DNA of 64,000 bases, from NCBI RefSeq assembly GCF_932294415.1, contig NC_065544.1, positions 20,497,351 through 20,561,350 on the forward strand, read 5' to 3'. Position 1 is the first letter of the stretch. Every line of letters starts with the position of its first letter. The notes under the pieces were generated by a model. It saw only the letters and a program-made list of their open reading frames with translations. It was not told the origin of the DNA and made no database searches. Source of the stretch: Quercus robur. Its lineage: Eukaryota; Streptophyta; Magnoliopsida; Fagales; Fagaceae. A program made the translations under genes and the position numbers. Shown piece after piece: positions 10,447 to 22,724 of the stretch.

Positions 10447-13400
10447 AGTGTTTGCTCTGATAATAGCACTCTCGAGCTACTATCAAGAGTAATGATGACG
10501 ACACCTGCTCCTCCCCTCTTTTATGTCAATGATCCGTCCATTGGATTGTCTCTTCCTGGTTTTCTCAATCTTTGGGCATGGTTAACTTTGCTATGAAGTT
10601 TGCCAGTACTTGGGCTTTTATGGCCACCCTAGGTTTGTACTCGATGTCGAATTGACTGAGCTGGATGGCCCATTGTATCCTTCATCTTGTGGCTTCGGGT
10701 TTATTCATTTCTTTCTTGATGGTCTGGTTTGTCATTACTATGATCGGGTTCACCTGAAAGTATGGACGAAGCTTCTAAGAGGCCACTATCAGGGCGAATG
10801 TGATCTTCTCCATACGTGGGTATTTGGCCTTAGCCCCTTAGAAAGCCTGGCTGACATAATACACCGAGCGCAGCACTCTTTGTTCTTCCCTAATTAACGC
10901 TGCGCTCACTGCAGTTGTGGATACTACCCAGTACAGGAACATGTCCTCACCTTCCTTTGATGGGCTTAGGAGTGGAGGGTTGCTCATGTAGCACTTCAGT
11001 TCTTGGAATGCTGCTTCACACTCATCCGTCCAAATGTAAACCTGCTTCAGGGTTTTGAAGGAATGAAGACACTTATCTGTGGCTCTAGAAACGAACCTAT
11101 TGAGGGCCGCAATCCTTCTCGTGAGTGATTGTATCTCCTTGACCATCTTTGGTGATGACATCTCGAGGATGGCCTTCACTTTCTCTGGATTGGCTTCTAT
11201 TCCCTTTTGTGATACCATGAAGTTGAGGAATTTTCCCAAGGATACTCCGAATGCGCATTTGGTCTTGTTCAACTTCGTACTATACTGCCTTAGTGTATCG
11301 AAGGTTTCTTTAAGGTCGTCCAGATGACTTTCTTCTTCCCTGCCCTTGACGAACATATCATCCACATACACTTCTACGTTTCTCCCGATCTGTTTGTTGA
11401 ATATCTAGTTTACCAACCTCTAGTATGTGGTCCCTGTGTTCTTCAACTCAAAGGGCATGACCTTGTAGCAATAAAGTCCCTGGCTAGTGATGAAAACCGT
11501 TTTCTCCTAATCTTCCTCAACTATTTGTATTTGGTTGTACCCTGAGAAAGCGTCCATGAAGGTGAGGAGTTTATGCCCTGTTGTTGAGTCAACGAGCTAG
11601 TCGGTCCTAGGCAAAGGGAAGCTATCTTTGGGGTAGGCATCGTTTAGATCTATGAAGTCCACGCAAATTCTCCATTTCCTATTCGTTTTCTTGACTATGA
11701 CAGCATTGGCCAGCCACTCTAGATAGTATACTTCCCTAATAAAGTAAGCGGCAAGTAATTTGTCCACTTCGTCCATTATTGTCTTGTTCCGTTTAGGGGC
11801 GAAAACCCTTCTTCTCTGTGGGATTGGTTTTCTTTCGGGATCCACCTTTAGGTGATGCTAAATGATACTTGCTGGTATGCTAGGCATATCCTCATGGCTC
11901 CATGCGAACACATCCAGGTTGCTCTTTAAAAAACTTATGATTTTTTCTTTCGTCAAAGGATCCAGGTTCGTCCCTACTTTAGTTGTCTTCGTTGGTTGCC
12001 TTTCCACTAACTCGATTGTTTCCAAAGCTTCCATGACCTCTGATGTCTTCTCCTTGATCATCCATGTATGGTTTTACTTTGAGGCCAACACTGCCTGATA
12101 GCACTCTCGAGCTAGTACCTAGTCCCCTTTTATCTCCCCAACTCCTTGTTCCATCGGGAACTTCACCTTCAGGCAATAGGTAGATGTGGCTGCTTTCCAA
12201 CGATTAAGAGTAGGCCTCCCTATGATGACATTATAGGACGAGGGAGAGTCTACTACCAAGAAATTGTGTTGGTTAGTTACCTGGAGAGGGTATAAGCTAG
12301 CTGTGACCATCAACGTTACTATCCTTCTTGGGTACACCTTGTCTCCACTGAAATTAACGAAGGGAGATTCAAACGGATGAAGTTTCTTTGGGTCTACCTT
12401 TCGCTATTGAAAAGTAGAGAGGTAAATGATGTCTGCTAAGCTCCCGTTATCTACCAGGACTCATTTGGTGTTGAAGCCTTCTATCATGAGCATAATGATT
12501 AGGGGGTCGTCTTGTGGCTGCTTCATTCCTCGAGCATCCTCTTTGAAAAAGACTATATCTAAGTTTTCCCTTCTTTAGTGTTTGGATGGGCATATCGTAT
12601 GGACACTGTTTACTTGTCTCTGCTGTGACTTATTAAGGGACTTGAACGATCCTCCCGCGGTAGGTCCTCCCTTAATCATCCTTATTTCTCCTATGGCGTC
12701 CCTTGGGCGATCTTGTGGATGATCTTTATTCCTGGGTTTTTCATCTGATCTTGCCCGTGCCACTTGCTTTGCCTGACCTGGTCTGTCCTTCCTCACAAAT
12801 TATTGTGACTTTCCTTTTTGGATTAATTTTTCTATTTCTTCTTCAGATCCCTGCAATCCTCCGTGTAATGACCATGATCTTTGTGGAAATAGCAATACTT
12901 CTTCTTGTCGCGAATGTTAAGCAAGGAGTGTAGCAGTTTTTGCCATTTAAGGGCATGGTCGTCTTTGATCTGCATCAAAATCTTGTTAACAGGCATAACT
13001 AAGAGAGTAAAATTTACCATCCTTGAAAGCTTATTGTCACCCCTATTGATGGAGTCTCGGCTAGACAAAGGGGAGCTTCTCTCCCTCTTTCTACCTCTTT
13101 GCACGTCTCGGGTGCTTCTTCTTTCCTTTTGTGGACCCTTATGTTCAATTGTAGCCAAAGCATCTTCAACGTTCATATATTTTTGGGCCTTCAACAACTT
13201 CTTTGCCATTGACCTAGGGGGACTTTTTACAAGTGCGACCATGAAATCCTTTGACTTCAAGCGAGCATTAAACATAGTCAATTGCACTTTGTCTTCCACC
13301 TCGCCTACCTCCAACACTTGTTAAATCTTTTCAGGTAAGATCTCAGTGACTCCCTTTCTCCTTGCTTGATTGTGAGGAGGTGATCTGCTGGTCTTTTTTG

Positions 13401-14557
13401 ACGTTGACCACCAACGAAGTGGCAAAAAAAAGGAGTTGCTGAGTTGCTCAAAGTCGTCAATGGATGAACGAGTGAGTTTGTTAAACCATACTCTCGCGGC
13501 CCCCTTGAGGGTGGTCGGGAAAGACCTACATATAATTTCATTGAGGTTTTGATGTAAACTTAAGGTCATGTTGAAAGTCGTTATATGATCCAGAGGCTCC
13601 CTCAAACCATTGAACAACTCGAGTGGGGGGAGACGAAACTTGAGCGGCAGGGGGCATTCCAGGACACTAGGAGTGAATGGAGAGTTAGTTCTTTTCACCA
13701 TCCCATCCAAGTTCTTGTCCATCTTCTCCTTCATCACGTTCTCAACCTTGTCCATTTCCTTCCGCATGCTCTTCAAGAGGTCATTGCTAGCTTTGTTTGA
13801 TGGGTTTGCCCTTATTAACCCATCTCTCCTATTGTTGTTCTCTTTGTTTTCATTCCTGTTGACGTCACGATTTTCCTCTTGTTGCAGCTGCAACCTCATC
13901 TCCTGATTCTGCCTGGTTAGTTATTCCACATTGGCTATGAGTGCCTGAATTTGTAGGGCCAAGGCTATTGGAACATGAGATGCGTCGGATTCCATCTGGG
14001 CGTCACAAAGGTTAGAGCTATGTTTTCAAATTGAGGTTTAAGAAATTTCCCACAGACGGCGCCAAAATGATGATGCCAAAATCGTCAGTTGAGGTGATCG
14101 TCTAGATGGAATTGAAGGTGACTCAGGATCGCCCAAATGCCTACAGGAGAGAAAGATTCAAGCTGGAAAGGTCACTGGTGTCGTGTCAACCACTAGGCCT
14201 CTGATGATAAAGTCAGATGACTATGAAAAGAATGGCCAATGGCTCTATCTGTGTTGTGAGTATAAGAATAAAGACAAAAAAAAAAATGTTCCTCCCTTGG
14301 GGCTTTGTGTTACCTATATATATGGCTTTCTTTTCTAGCCCTTGGGGGCATTCAATAGCAGTATCAATGTCATTCTTGTAACGCCTCTGAATGGTTTGAA
14401 AGAGAAGATTCGGTGTCTCCTCAACGTTCGTGCTACTTATTGTTGATGTGTAACGGCATTCTATTTGTTGTGGCTTAAATGGCTTTTTCCTTCGTCTAGC
14501 GTGGACTCGCCTGGACAAAGGAAATTTATTGGACTCATCAGTTTTCCACATTAAACA
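10447..14557 (-). mobile_element. Ty3/gypsy fossil, Tat-like, 3'-truncated (unit 1)
   Basis: On the minus strand, reading right to left: 5' LTR (14068-14557), a primer-site-like GGCGCCGTCTGTGGG (about 14050-14064), gag with a CCHC-like [14 protein letters not shown] knuckle (about 12830-13900), an aspartic protease region containing [12 protein letters not shown] (about 12120-12480), reverse transcriptase with YVDD (about 10900-11850), RNase H, and the beginning of a second RNase H-like domain at the left edge. Two RNase H domains are typical of the Tat lineage. Integrase and the 3' LTR are not seen. The copy is broken in many places and is shared by all three units, so it predates the duplication. 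Confidence 0.85.
14068..14557 (-). repeat. 5' LTR of the gypsy fossil (unit 1)
   Basis: In element orientation it starts TGTTTAATGTGG and ends GGCATCATCA, 3 bases before the GGCGCCGTCTG primer site. Equivalent LTRs lie at 43824-44304 (unit 2) and 55706-56194 (unit 3). Confidence 0.7.
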
Positions 14558-14887
14558 ATTTGTTCTTCATTCTTTGCTTTCATTACAAACATCCATGATA
14601 CTCTAATACGTATCATTGATCTGCCAATGACAACCAAATGTATGAATAGTTAACGAATCAAAACCCAGTGCCTCATTAAATGTTCTTTAAGTTATAACTA
14701 TCATGTACACCAGGTTTACACAGCAATATTAAATCTCAAAATACAAAATAAGGTAAGCTAATCTCGGTAACTAATAATTGATCAGAAACTAATAACTAAG
14801 CTATTGCCTCTTTCTTTTAACCTTTATTTTATTCCTTTCAATATCAGTACCTATGTTCCACGTATAGTTGAAAAAAATTCCAGGGAT

Positions 14888-14932
<45 letters not shown>

Positions 14933-15281
14933 CTTAACACTAAATAGTTTAGGAGTCTCTTTTGATAATTTTCTTAAGGATTGATTTGGAATATGCCCTT
15001 TAATCCTTTTTTCATGCAGTTATATATATTATTGATATACACTTGGCAAAAAAAAAAAACTTTTCACAGCTTTTTGAGTTTTGTAAATTACAAATAGCTC
15101 TAACATTATGATCATAATTATATATATATATATATATATATATTTTACATGCTTCGATCCAGCTAGTGGTGGCTCTATATTATAGTCAAGGTGTTCAAAC
15201 TAACACCTTGAATTTAAAAAAAAAAATTATATACTAAACTAACTTAGTTTTATTAATTTGCGTATTTTTTAAGTGATCTTG

Positions 15282-15319
<38 letters not shown>

Positions 15320-15598
15320 TAATTTCATTTTTTATTAATTTTTTTAATAATTTAAGTTCCTTAGTGACTATCTTAGCAGACTATCTTAGCAGAGGTGCCA
15401 TTGTTTTGATGACAATATGCTATTATAGTAAGTTTTGAAAAGTGTGTATACATAGCCTCCTCTTTTCAATCTCATCTATTAGTATAAAACAAATAGACAT
15501 GAAATATTGTGTGTACACCTAGTTTGCCATGTTAAAAATGTTACTAACAACACTAAAGTTGATTCCATAAATTCAAATATATATTTATTGTTGGGAGG
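14558..15598. other. AT-rich spacer, unit 1
   Basis: No gene is seen. It holds an (AG)n run of about 20 repeats (14890-14928) and (TA)n tracts near 15119-15144 and 15285-15312. A small hairpin CAAGGTGTT...AACACCTTG lies near 15189-15212. The same spacer occurs at 44305-45323 and 61046-61971, where the (AG)n run is only about 6-8 repeats long. Confidence 0.7.
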
Positions 15599-15943
15599 AC
15601 CACAATTTGACTTCCTACAACCACTTTAAAAACAGACCCCCGTGGTGTGATGTCGAATGTCATAAAAAATTTGAATGTGCTTTTCTCATCACTAATTGGT
15701 TTTGAGATGGAATGGTACAGCTAATGGTCTGAAAAATGGTATTAGAGCTAAAGTCATGGGCTTGAGTCACAGGAGTGTCATTATGAGAGAGGGATTGTTG
15801 GGGGGGACCAAAATTTGACTCCCTACAACCACTCTAAAAACAGGCCCGCGTGATGTGATGTTGAATGCCATGAAAGATTTGAATGTACTTTCCTCATCAC
15901 CAATTGGTTTTGAGGTGAAATGGCATAGCTCACGATCTGAAAT
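15599..15943 (+). mobile_element. TRIM (miniature LTR element), unit 1
   Basis: Two direct repeats of about 140 bp, both starting TGTTGGG (15599 and 15796), flank a 60-bp middle. A primer-site-like TGGTATTAGAGC (15737-15748, one mismatch to the usual initiator-tRNA-Met site) follows the first repeat, and a purine tract (GAGAGAGGGAT) precedes the second. No coding capacity. Matching copies are at 45324-45677 and 61972-62325. Confidence 0.75.
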
Positions 15944-17007
15944 ATATATATTAATAAGTAAAACTTAGAGAAAGTTAAAGTAGAATTTGAAATTATAATA
16001 AAATTTTGAGACATGAGTCTAAATTTATGTGGAGACCACACCATAATTATCCACTTAAATTTTTTAATTTTTGTGTCAAGTGAGTTAATGAGTGCAAAAA
16101 ACTAATAATTTAATATTAATGAACTATAAATTAAAAAAAAAAAAAAAAAAAAACCAATCACATATACTCAATAAAAGTCACCACATAATAAGCATCACCA
16201 AACATTTTATCTTATTAAAAATTAGAAAAAAAAATGATCATAAGTAGTATTAAATTTAGGTAAGAATTTTAATATGTAACTAATTACATTTGCTTTTTAA
16301 AAAAAAATAATTTGACTAATTATATACATTTTTTATGATAAAAATTGTATTTAATTTTAAATGTATCTATACGTATGCATGTGTTATATACTATTTAAAA
16401 AAATAATTTGACTAATTATTTATATTTTTATATTAAAAATTGTATTTAATTTTAAATGCATCTATGCGTTTGCATGAGTTACATGTTAGTAATACTAATG
16501 CTAGAAACAAAAAAAAAAAATAATAATAATATTTTAACAATGATTAAATTATAATTTGCAATTAGTAACATGATTTTTATATGGGCTTACCAAAGACACA
16601 ATTTCTATTTGCAACATTTTAATAGTTGTGTAATAAAGAAATGTGATTTTTTTTTTTTTTTTTTTGCATCTTCCCACTTGTCTATAATATATATAAAATC
16701 CAAATATTTAATTTTTATATTGACTTCTTCTAATATTTATACATAAATGTTTGCAAGCTCACATTTCCACATCATCATTCTTGTATATAATTTTAATTTA
16801 GATTAAATTCTATAAGGATCACAACCCCATATATTTACACCCTTTAATAAAATCTTTCTACAGCATATATGGTAGACCAAATAGTTCCACATGTAAATAT
16901 AATAAAATAACACTTACTAAAATCATCATAATTATTAAATTTTATATTTAAAAAAATAAAGAGAGAAAGAAACATATTTTGTCAATAAATTATTGATTGG
17001 TTCAAAT
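15944..17007. other. Very AT-rich spacer, unit 1
   Basis: No gene or RNA is recognised. It contains homopolymer A and T tracts (for example about 16133-16153 and 16648-16665) and a local near-duplication of a segment containing TTTAATTTTAAATG (about 16300-16375 and 16400-16470). It recurs in units 2 and 3. Confidence 0.6.
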
Positions 17008-17810
17008 TGTTAGGTTCTAAAAGTTTAGAACGATTGGTAAACTGTGAGCAAAAACTTGGCTAAGTATAAATCTTAGAGTCTATAGAGTTTATTAGACAAT
17101 GCTCAAGGTGTTACAAGTCAGAACACAAGAACATTTAAGCTGTAGAAAGGAGAATTCAAATTCAATGAAATCTGACCGATCGAAAATCAAAGAATTCAAA
17201 TTCAATGAAATCTGACAGATTGAAAATTAGATTCGATCGATCGAAAATTGTCGACGTGAAATTTCTATAGAATTTTATTTCAGCCTAAACTTTGCTTAAA
17301 TGTTTTAGGTTTCAAGTGAAACACTTCTAGTATATAAAGGAAAACCCTAACTACATTTTCAGAGGTATTTGAGAGACTTTAGAGGTGCTCTTGTGAGATT
17401 TAAAAGGTATTGTGCCTTCCTCTTCAAAGTCACTATCGGAAATCATTCTCGTATCATTAGATCTGGTAGATCTGAAGTTACTACAATTAGATCAACAACT
17501 GTTAATGATCTAAACCTTCAAGGGTGGTCTTGAAGTCACAAACTAGCGAGTTTACGTTGCTAAAACCTTTGAGTGAGATCTCAAAGTCAGAAGCAAGGAG
17601 GCTTGTGTTGCTGTAAATCCAAGAAGAGAAGGAGCCCGTGGATTCGAAGTTGCACATGGTCGTGTCAGTAAGTTACTACTGGAGGTAGCAATAGATTTAG
17701 GGTTAAATCTGATTGTAAAAACTTCAATTCTCTTATAGTGGATTTGGTTTACCTTGAGAATAGTTAGGTCAAATCCTCTCCCAATTTTTACCTTGAAATG
17801 GTTTGTTTCA
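17008..17810 (+). repeat. Solo LTR, family X (unit 1)
   Basis: It starts TGTTAGGTTC and ends TTGTTTCA. A TATA-type TATATAAAGG lies near 17331. Near 17170-17250 it carries a cluster of GACCGATCGAAAAT-like words. No internal element sequence is attached. The same LTR lies at 46758-47582 and from 63413 to the window end. It is probably a solo LTR of a copia element. Confidence 0.7.
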
Positions 17811-17824
17811 TTGGTTTTCCTTAG

Positions 17825-18580
17825 TGTTAGGACATATGTGATTCAATGTTAGGAACATATGTCACTATTTTATATAATTGGTTAATCTTTTGACAAAACA
17901 CACTTTACTTGTATTTAGGTAGATCTAGGATGAGTTTAATACTTTAAGGAGTAAGGTTTCAAGTTCAAGTGTTAAAATCATGCAAGTTTGTCCAAGAATT
18001 AAGTGAGAAAATGCTGGATTTTTAAAGCTCGACAGCTAGAATTTATCGAGATTTAAAAGCTATTTTAGCCCGTGGCTCAACAGCTATCTCGATAGATGGC
18101 TATCTATTGAAGTTTATGAAACTCAGTTTTTCAGAGCTATTTTTCATCCAATCTGTGAGTATGTGTTTAGGCTTTCTCTTCTCATAACCCTAAACATATA
18201 TAAGGATTATTTTGAGGGTCGTCAAAGGTGACACAAGTTGCACAAGTGTGAAGCAAAGTCTTGTTCATGCAAATTGTGACCGGAGACAGAATTTACCTTA
18301 GTTCATCTTTTTCTTAAAGAAGCTACTGTGTTTGTACACCGTAGGGTTTTGTGACCAATGAGCTTCTTGATCTTCATCATGTGATGAACTGAAGAACTCT
18401 GCAGCCAACATCCTTCTCAAGTTGGTGATTAAGTTGCATACTGGGTCCGTGCATCTATTGGTTAGTCACATACTGGGAGTCATGCATTGAAAAGGAGAGA
18501 TTGTCATTACAGAACAAGTCCAATTAGGTATTAGGGTAAGGGTTCAACTGTAAGTTGGTATAAGGTACTGGGATTCTTTT
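17825..18580 (+). repeat. LTR fragment of family C (unit 1)
   Basis: It starts TGTTAGGACATATG only 14 bp after LTR-X. It is alignable by eye with the 3' LTR of element C over about 750 bp, including the CTCGACAG motif, the AAACATATATAAGG TATA region and the GTGACCGGAGAC segment. The last part of the LTR is absent. It is older than the tandem duplication. Confidence 0.7.
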
Positions 18581-19059
18581 TTATGAATCTATAGGTAGAT
18601 AAATATGGTATCTCCATGGTGCAACACTATTTAAAATTATATATGTTTTATTTATCAAAAGTTTTGTAGTTTAGTAATATAATTTGATCTTTCTTATTAA
18701 GAGAACTAGGGTTAATATCCTCCATTTCTCACTTACAATTATTGAATTTAAATACCCTAAGAGTCCAAGTTCTAGGGTGAAGACAGTGTTTGCTTTTATT
18801 TAATCGATCTTTTCACTCGTTTATGTATTTCACAACTTATAACCTTCTTCGAAAAAGATTGAAATTTTTGAAATTCAAATCCATTGGGGGTGCATTTGTT
18901 TCGGTGTTAGAAAAAAATTTGTGTTTTTAGGTGTTTTGAGTGACTTGAAATCTTTGGTCAAACTGGAAAAAAAAAAATGTAGGTATGAGCATACTGTGTA
19001 AAATTTTATGCATAAAAAAATAAGTAAAACGTTTACGATCGTCATTCCTTCATACTATC

Positions 19060-19870
19060 TATCCCAAAATCTTTTAAAATGACTAAAGTAACCCTTAAAT
19101 ATCTAAAAATTACAAAAATACCCCAAAATACCAAAAATGACCAGAATAGAAAAGGACTCCAAAATTTTAAAAAGAAAATCACTGAGACCTTTAAAATGAT
19201 TACAATACCCTTGTAATCTCCAAAATTACCAAAATTCATTTAGAACATAAAAAATGCCCGTAAAGTGTTGAAAATGATCAAAACCCTTGAAAACTCTATA
19301 ATTACTAAAATATCCCAGAAATCTTCAAAATTACTAAAATACTCTTAAAATCTCCAACATGACCAAATTACCATCGAAATTACCAAACATAACCAAAATA
19401 CCCCTAGAAACTCCAAAATGACCAAAATACCCTAGAATTCTCAATTTTACCAAAACATTATCATTGAAAAGTCTAAAATGACAAAAATACCCATTTGAAC
19501 TTCTAAAATGACCAAATGTCCATAGAATTTCTAAAATAATTAAAATACCCTTGGAACAACCAAAATATACTTAATAAATTCTAAAACACCACCGCACACC
19601 TTTGGTGCGATGGTCACTCCACAATTGTAAATACTTGTGGGGTGTGGGGGTAAGAGCCGAGGTTCAAGTCTCCATTAGGAAGCTTCACACATATATACAC
19701 TTAGATTAGGCAAAAGTAGACTTTATATCTTGTAAAAAATTAAAAATAAAAATAAATAAAACAACCAAAATGCTCTGAAATCACCAGAATGACTAAAATA
19801 CCCTAGGAACCTCTAAAATGAACGAAAGGCTCCAAATACCTCCAAAATGATCAAACTAGCCTTGACATCA
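19060..19870. repeat. Degenerate ~30-bp minisatellite (unit 1)
   Basis: Irregular repeats of a word like CTCCAAAATGACCAAAATACC run through this segment and are interrupted by a SINE at 19596-19760. The minus-strand open frame at 19042-19239 is only a translation of this repeat. The equivalent tract in unit 2 (48830-49360) is about 280 bp shorter. The preceding 18581-19059 holds nothing recognisable. Confidence 0.7.
19596..19760 (+). mobile_element. tRNA-derived SINE inside the minisatellite
   Basis: An A box (TGGTGCGATGGT, about 19604-19615) and a B box (GGTTCAAGTC, about 19661-19670) are followed by a short body and an A-rich tail (AAAAATAAAAATAAATAAA-like). The insertion splits the minisatellite. 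In unit 2 (49119-49255) the first part with the A box is missing, so that copy could not be transcribed by pol III. Confidence 0.7.
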
Positions 19871-19879
19871 TTTTGGTGG

Positions 19880-20860
19880 TTTGAGATGTATTTTGGGTTT
19901 TTGGGAGGTTCCTAATATTTTAGGCATTTACTTTTCCATATAAAAGGAATTTTTTAAAATAATATTTATAACTTGTCAAATGCTGGAAAATATTTTTTTG
20001 CAAAAAGTATTTTACGCTAAAACAAACAAACGTAACCAGGATAGCTTCTCATCACATGGCATTTCTTAAAAAAAGAGAAAAAAAAAAAAAAGAAAAAAAA
20101 GAAGAAGAAGAAGTAAAATAAACAGAAAAATAAAAGAGAGATATTTAATTAGAGCCATTATAATTATATTTCACTACAAAAGTATTTGAAATTAGCGTGT
20201 ATCTTGAATTGCATGAAAGCCGCCATGTTACGAATTTGAACAAATGAAACTTAAACAGTTCGATAAAAACATTTTCATAAACAACGCTTATTTTTTTGAG
20301 AGCCATACATAAACAACTCATGCAACAGGGACGTCAACATTATCAATTTGGGCAAACTTTGAAACAGGCAATCAACATTGTTTACATAAGATTAAATAAT
20401 GAGCCAAAAAATAGTTCTTTTTTAGGACAGAGGTGTACTTACAGAAGGGGCTCAATCGGGGGCTGCGACTTTGAAATAGGCAAACATTGTTTATACTAAT
20501 CCTACTTGTCTTTTTCTTTCTATTTTTTAATAACTATGTCCTTCGTTGACGTTTGACAATCCATTTTTTTAATGCAAATTGTATTGGCGGTGAAGAAAAA
20601 AAATATAAATTAATGCTATAAACAATTCTTTATAATATTTTTTGTAATTTTTTGTAATTCTTTATAATCTAAATGCAAAGTTTGTGACGTTTGTCACGAG
20701 TACTATTTCTCACGCGGAATAGTCCCCTGCAATCCATAAGAATCATTATAAAACAAAGGTGAGCTCAGCTACTACTATTAAATTTGCAGGCCATCTATTT
20801 ATTCTCTAACTTTCCTATGATCAGCAGACTTTACTTACTCTCTCTCCGAATTTTGACCTC
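19880..20860. other. Distal promoter region of peroxidase 2
   Basis: No coding gene is seen. It corresponds to 49370-50340 upstream of peroxidase 3. A W-box TTGACC at 20853-20858 is the last host motif before element A begins. The host sequence resumes at 28925. Confidence 0.7.
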
Positions 20861-21971
20861 TGAAAGTTCAAAAACGTGTCTAAAAACACTTTTGAACGTT
20901 TAGACCCTCAAATTACAACTTAACCAATACAAGCAATATGTCAAACAACTAGTGTGCGGAAACTTAACATATGCTATAATATGAAAATGGTTAAAAACTA
21001 TCTAAGCCATAACAAAATAAAATCCACAGCAGATAATATAAAGGCAAAGATAGAGAGGAAGGAAGATGCAAACACAAAGATAACACGCGATGTGTTATCG
21101 AAGAGGAAACCGAAGTTCTCGGCGAAAAACCTCTCCGCCGCCCTCCAAGCGGTAATCAATCCACTAGAAAATACAGTTGGGATACAAGGACAGCAATAGA
21201 CCCTTCAAGCCTAATCTACCCAGTGCACCTAAGCCCTCCAAGCTTCTTGCTCCAACGAGGTTGCGCCGAATCTTTTTCTTTTCTAGCTTCCCGGATTCCG
21301 CTACTAGACCGTAGCATCAACCAATGAAGATTGGCTCCTTCCTAACTGCTTCCCAGAAATCCAAATGACTGTCTCACAGAGATGATGATGGTGAGAACCG
21401 GGTTTGGTATAATGCCTCTCAAGGATTTGACAATGGAGAGGAAGATAGTAGGGGAATTTGAAGAGACTCTAAGGTATAGATTGTGGGTGAAACAATCTGG
21501 TTTTTCTTTAGGGTTTCTCTCTCAAAATTCTCTCTGGAAGCTCTCTTTCAATCGTGGGTTAAAAGGGTATTTATACTGGAGTGGGAGAGGAATGTGAAAC
21601 GTCAGGTTTTACAAAACAGGGGTGGCTCGCGGTTTGACCTCGCGGCTTGACCAAGTCGCGAGATCCAGTCGCGAGTTAACCGTATGGCCAGTTGTCCTGT
21701 TTTGTCCTGTAGTGCTCCAGCTAGCATGACTGTTCATCTTCCAGCATGCTTGACACGTGTGCTGCTTTTGGCGGCTTGCAGCCGCGAGTCCACCCGCGAG
21801 TCCCAGCCGCGAGTCTCTGTTTTCTTGCACACTCTTGAGCAAATTTCACTCTATCTCACTCACTACCCTTACAACAAACCCACCTAAATACAGGGTTACT
21901 AAATGCTGAATTACAAGCAAATTTGGCAAGGAATAAAGCCAATTAGATGGTTGAATAAATTCAACCTTACA
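20861..21971 (-). repeat. 3' LTR of element A
   Basis: 1111 bp, TG...CA ends on the element strand. It carries a cluster of TCGCGA/GCCGCGAG words (about 21617-21810) in its U3 part and a TATA-type TATAAATA (complement near 21570). Confidence 0.9.
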
Positions 21972-22724
21972 ATCTCCCCCTTTGGCTATTCCGTGACAAA
22001 ACCCTAAAACAGACTCTAGACTTAACATGTGAGTTGGGAACAGTTGAACAAAACTCACTCACACCTAACTCTAGAAGCTGTGAAGCACTTGAAACATATG
22101 AACATAATACTCCTGAAACACAACAATACACCATGATCATTGTAAGCAGAAAATTATAAATGCATATGAAACAGGCAATATGTGATCAAGCAAAGATGGA
22201 GTTAATAAACAAATCATGGCTTGATCAACCAAGTGAACACCACAAGGTAGTGATCACAGTGCTCATTCACACTTGGAATGAACACAAGGACATACAAGTT
22301 AACAAGCACAAGGCAAGACACTTGTATGCTCAACACTCAACCAATGCATAGCACACAAGGCATATGCATCTAGGAACAATCCTACAAGGGCACAAGAGTG
22401 ACAGTACATAAACCAAAATGCAGAACATTTAGATTAAAGTACTGATTTCAACATAGCATAAAGGCTGCACTAAGCAAGGTACATACCATAAAGCCTACAA
22501 ACTATGCATAACACATTAACCCTTAAAAGCTTACAGAAGCACATGGGTACAAACCAAAAACATCCTGAATAACAGTTTACAAAACACAATATATCAACTT
22601 AAAGAAAAAAATTGAAACAGAAAAAGAATGTAAAGACACTCCCCCTTAAGTAATATTCTCCCTCTTTGATATATTCTCCCCCTTTGATCATGCCCATCAC
22701 TCCCCCTTTTTGTCATGGAATAGG

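Larger units (their letters stand above)
8490..20570. repeat. Tandem unit 1 (about 12.1 kb)
   Basis: Contents: peroxidase 1, gypsy fragment, TRIM, LTR-X, LTR-C, minisatellite with SINE. Unit edges are set at the shared word TGCAAATTGT followed by TTGGCGG (8492, 20572, 50055). The first 150 bp of unit 1 is more diverged than the rest, so the true left duplication edge may lie nearer 8600. Confidence 0.75.

Noticed and set aside
19042-19239. 65-codon Phe-rich open frame
   Set aside because: Pure translation of the AT-rich minisatellite.
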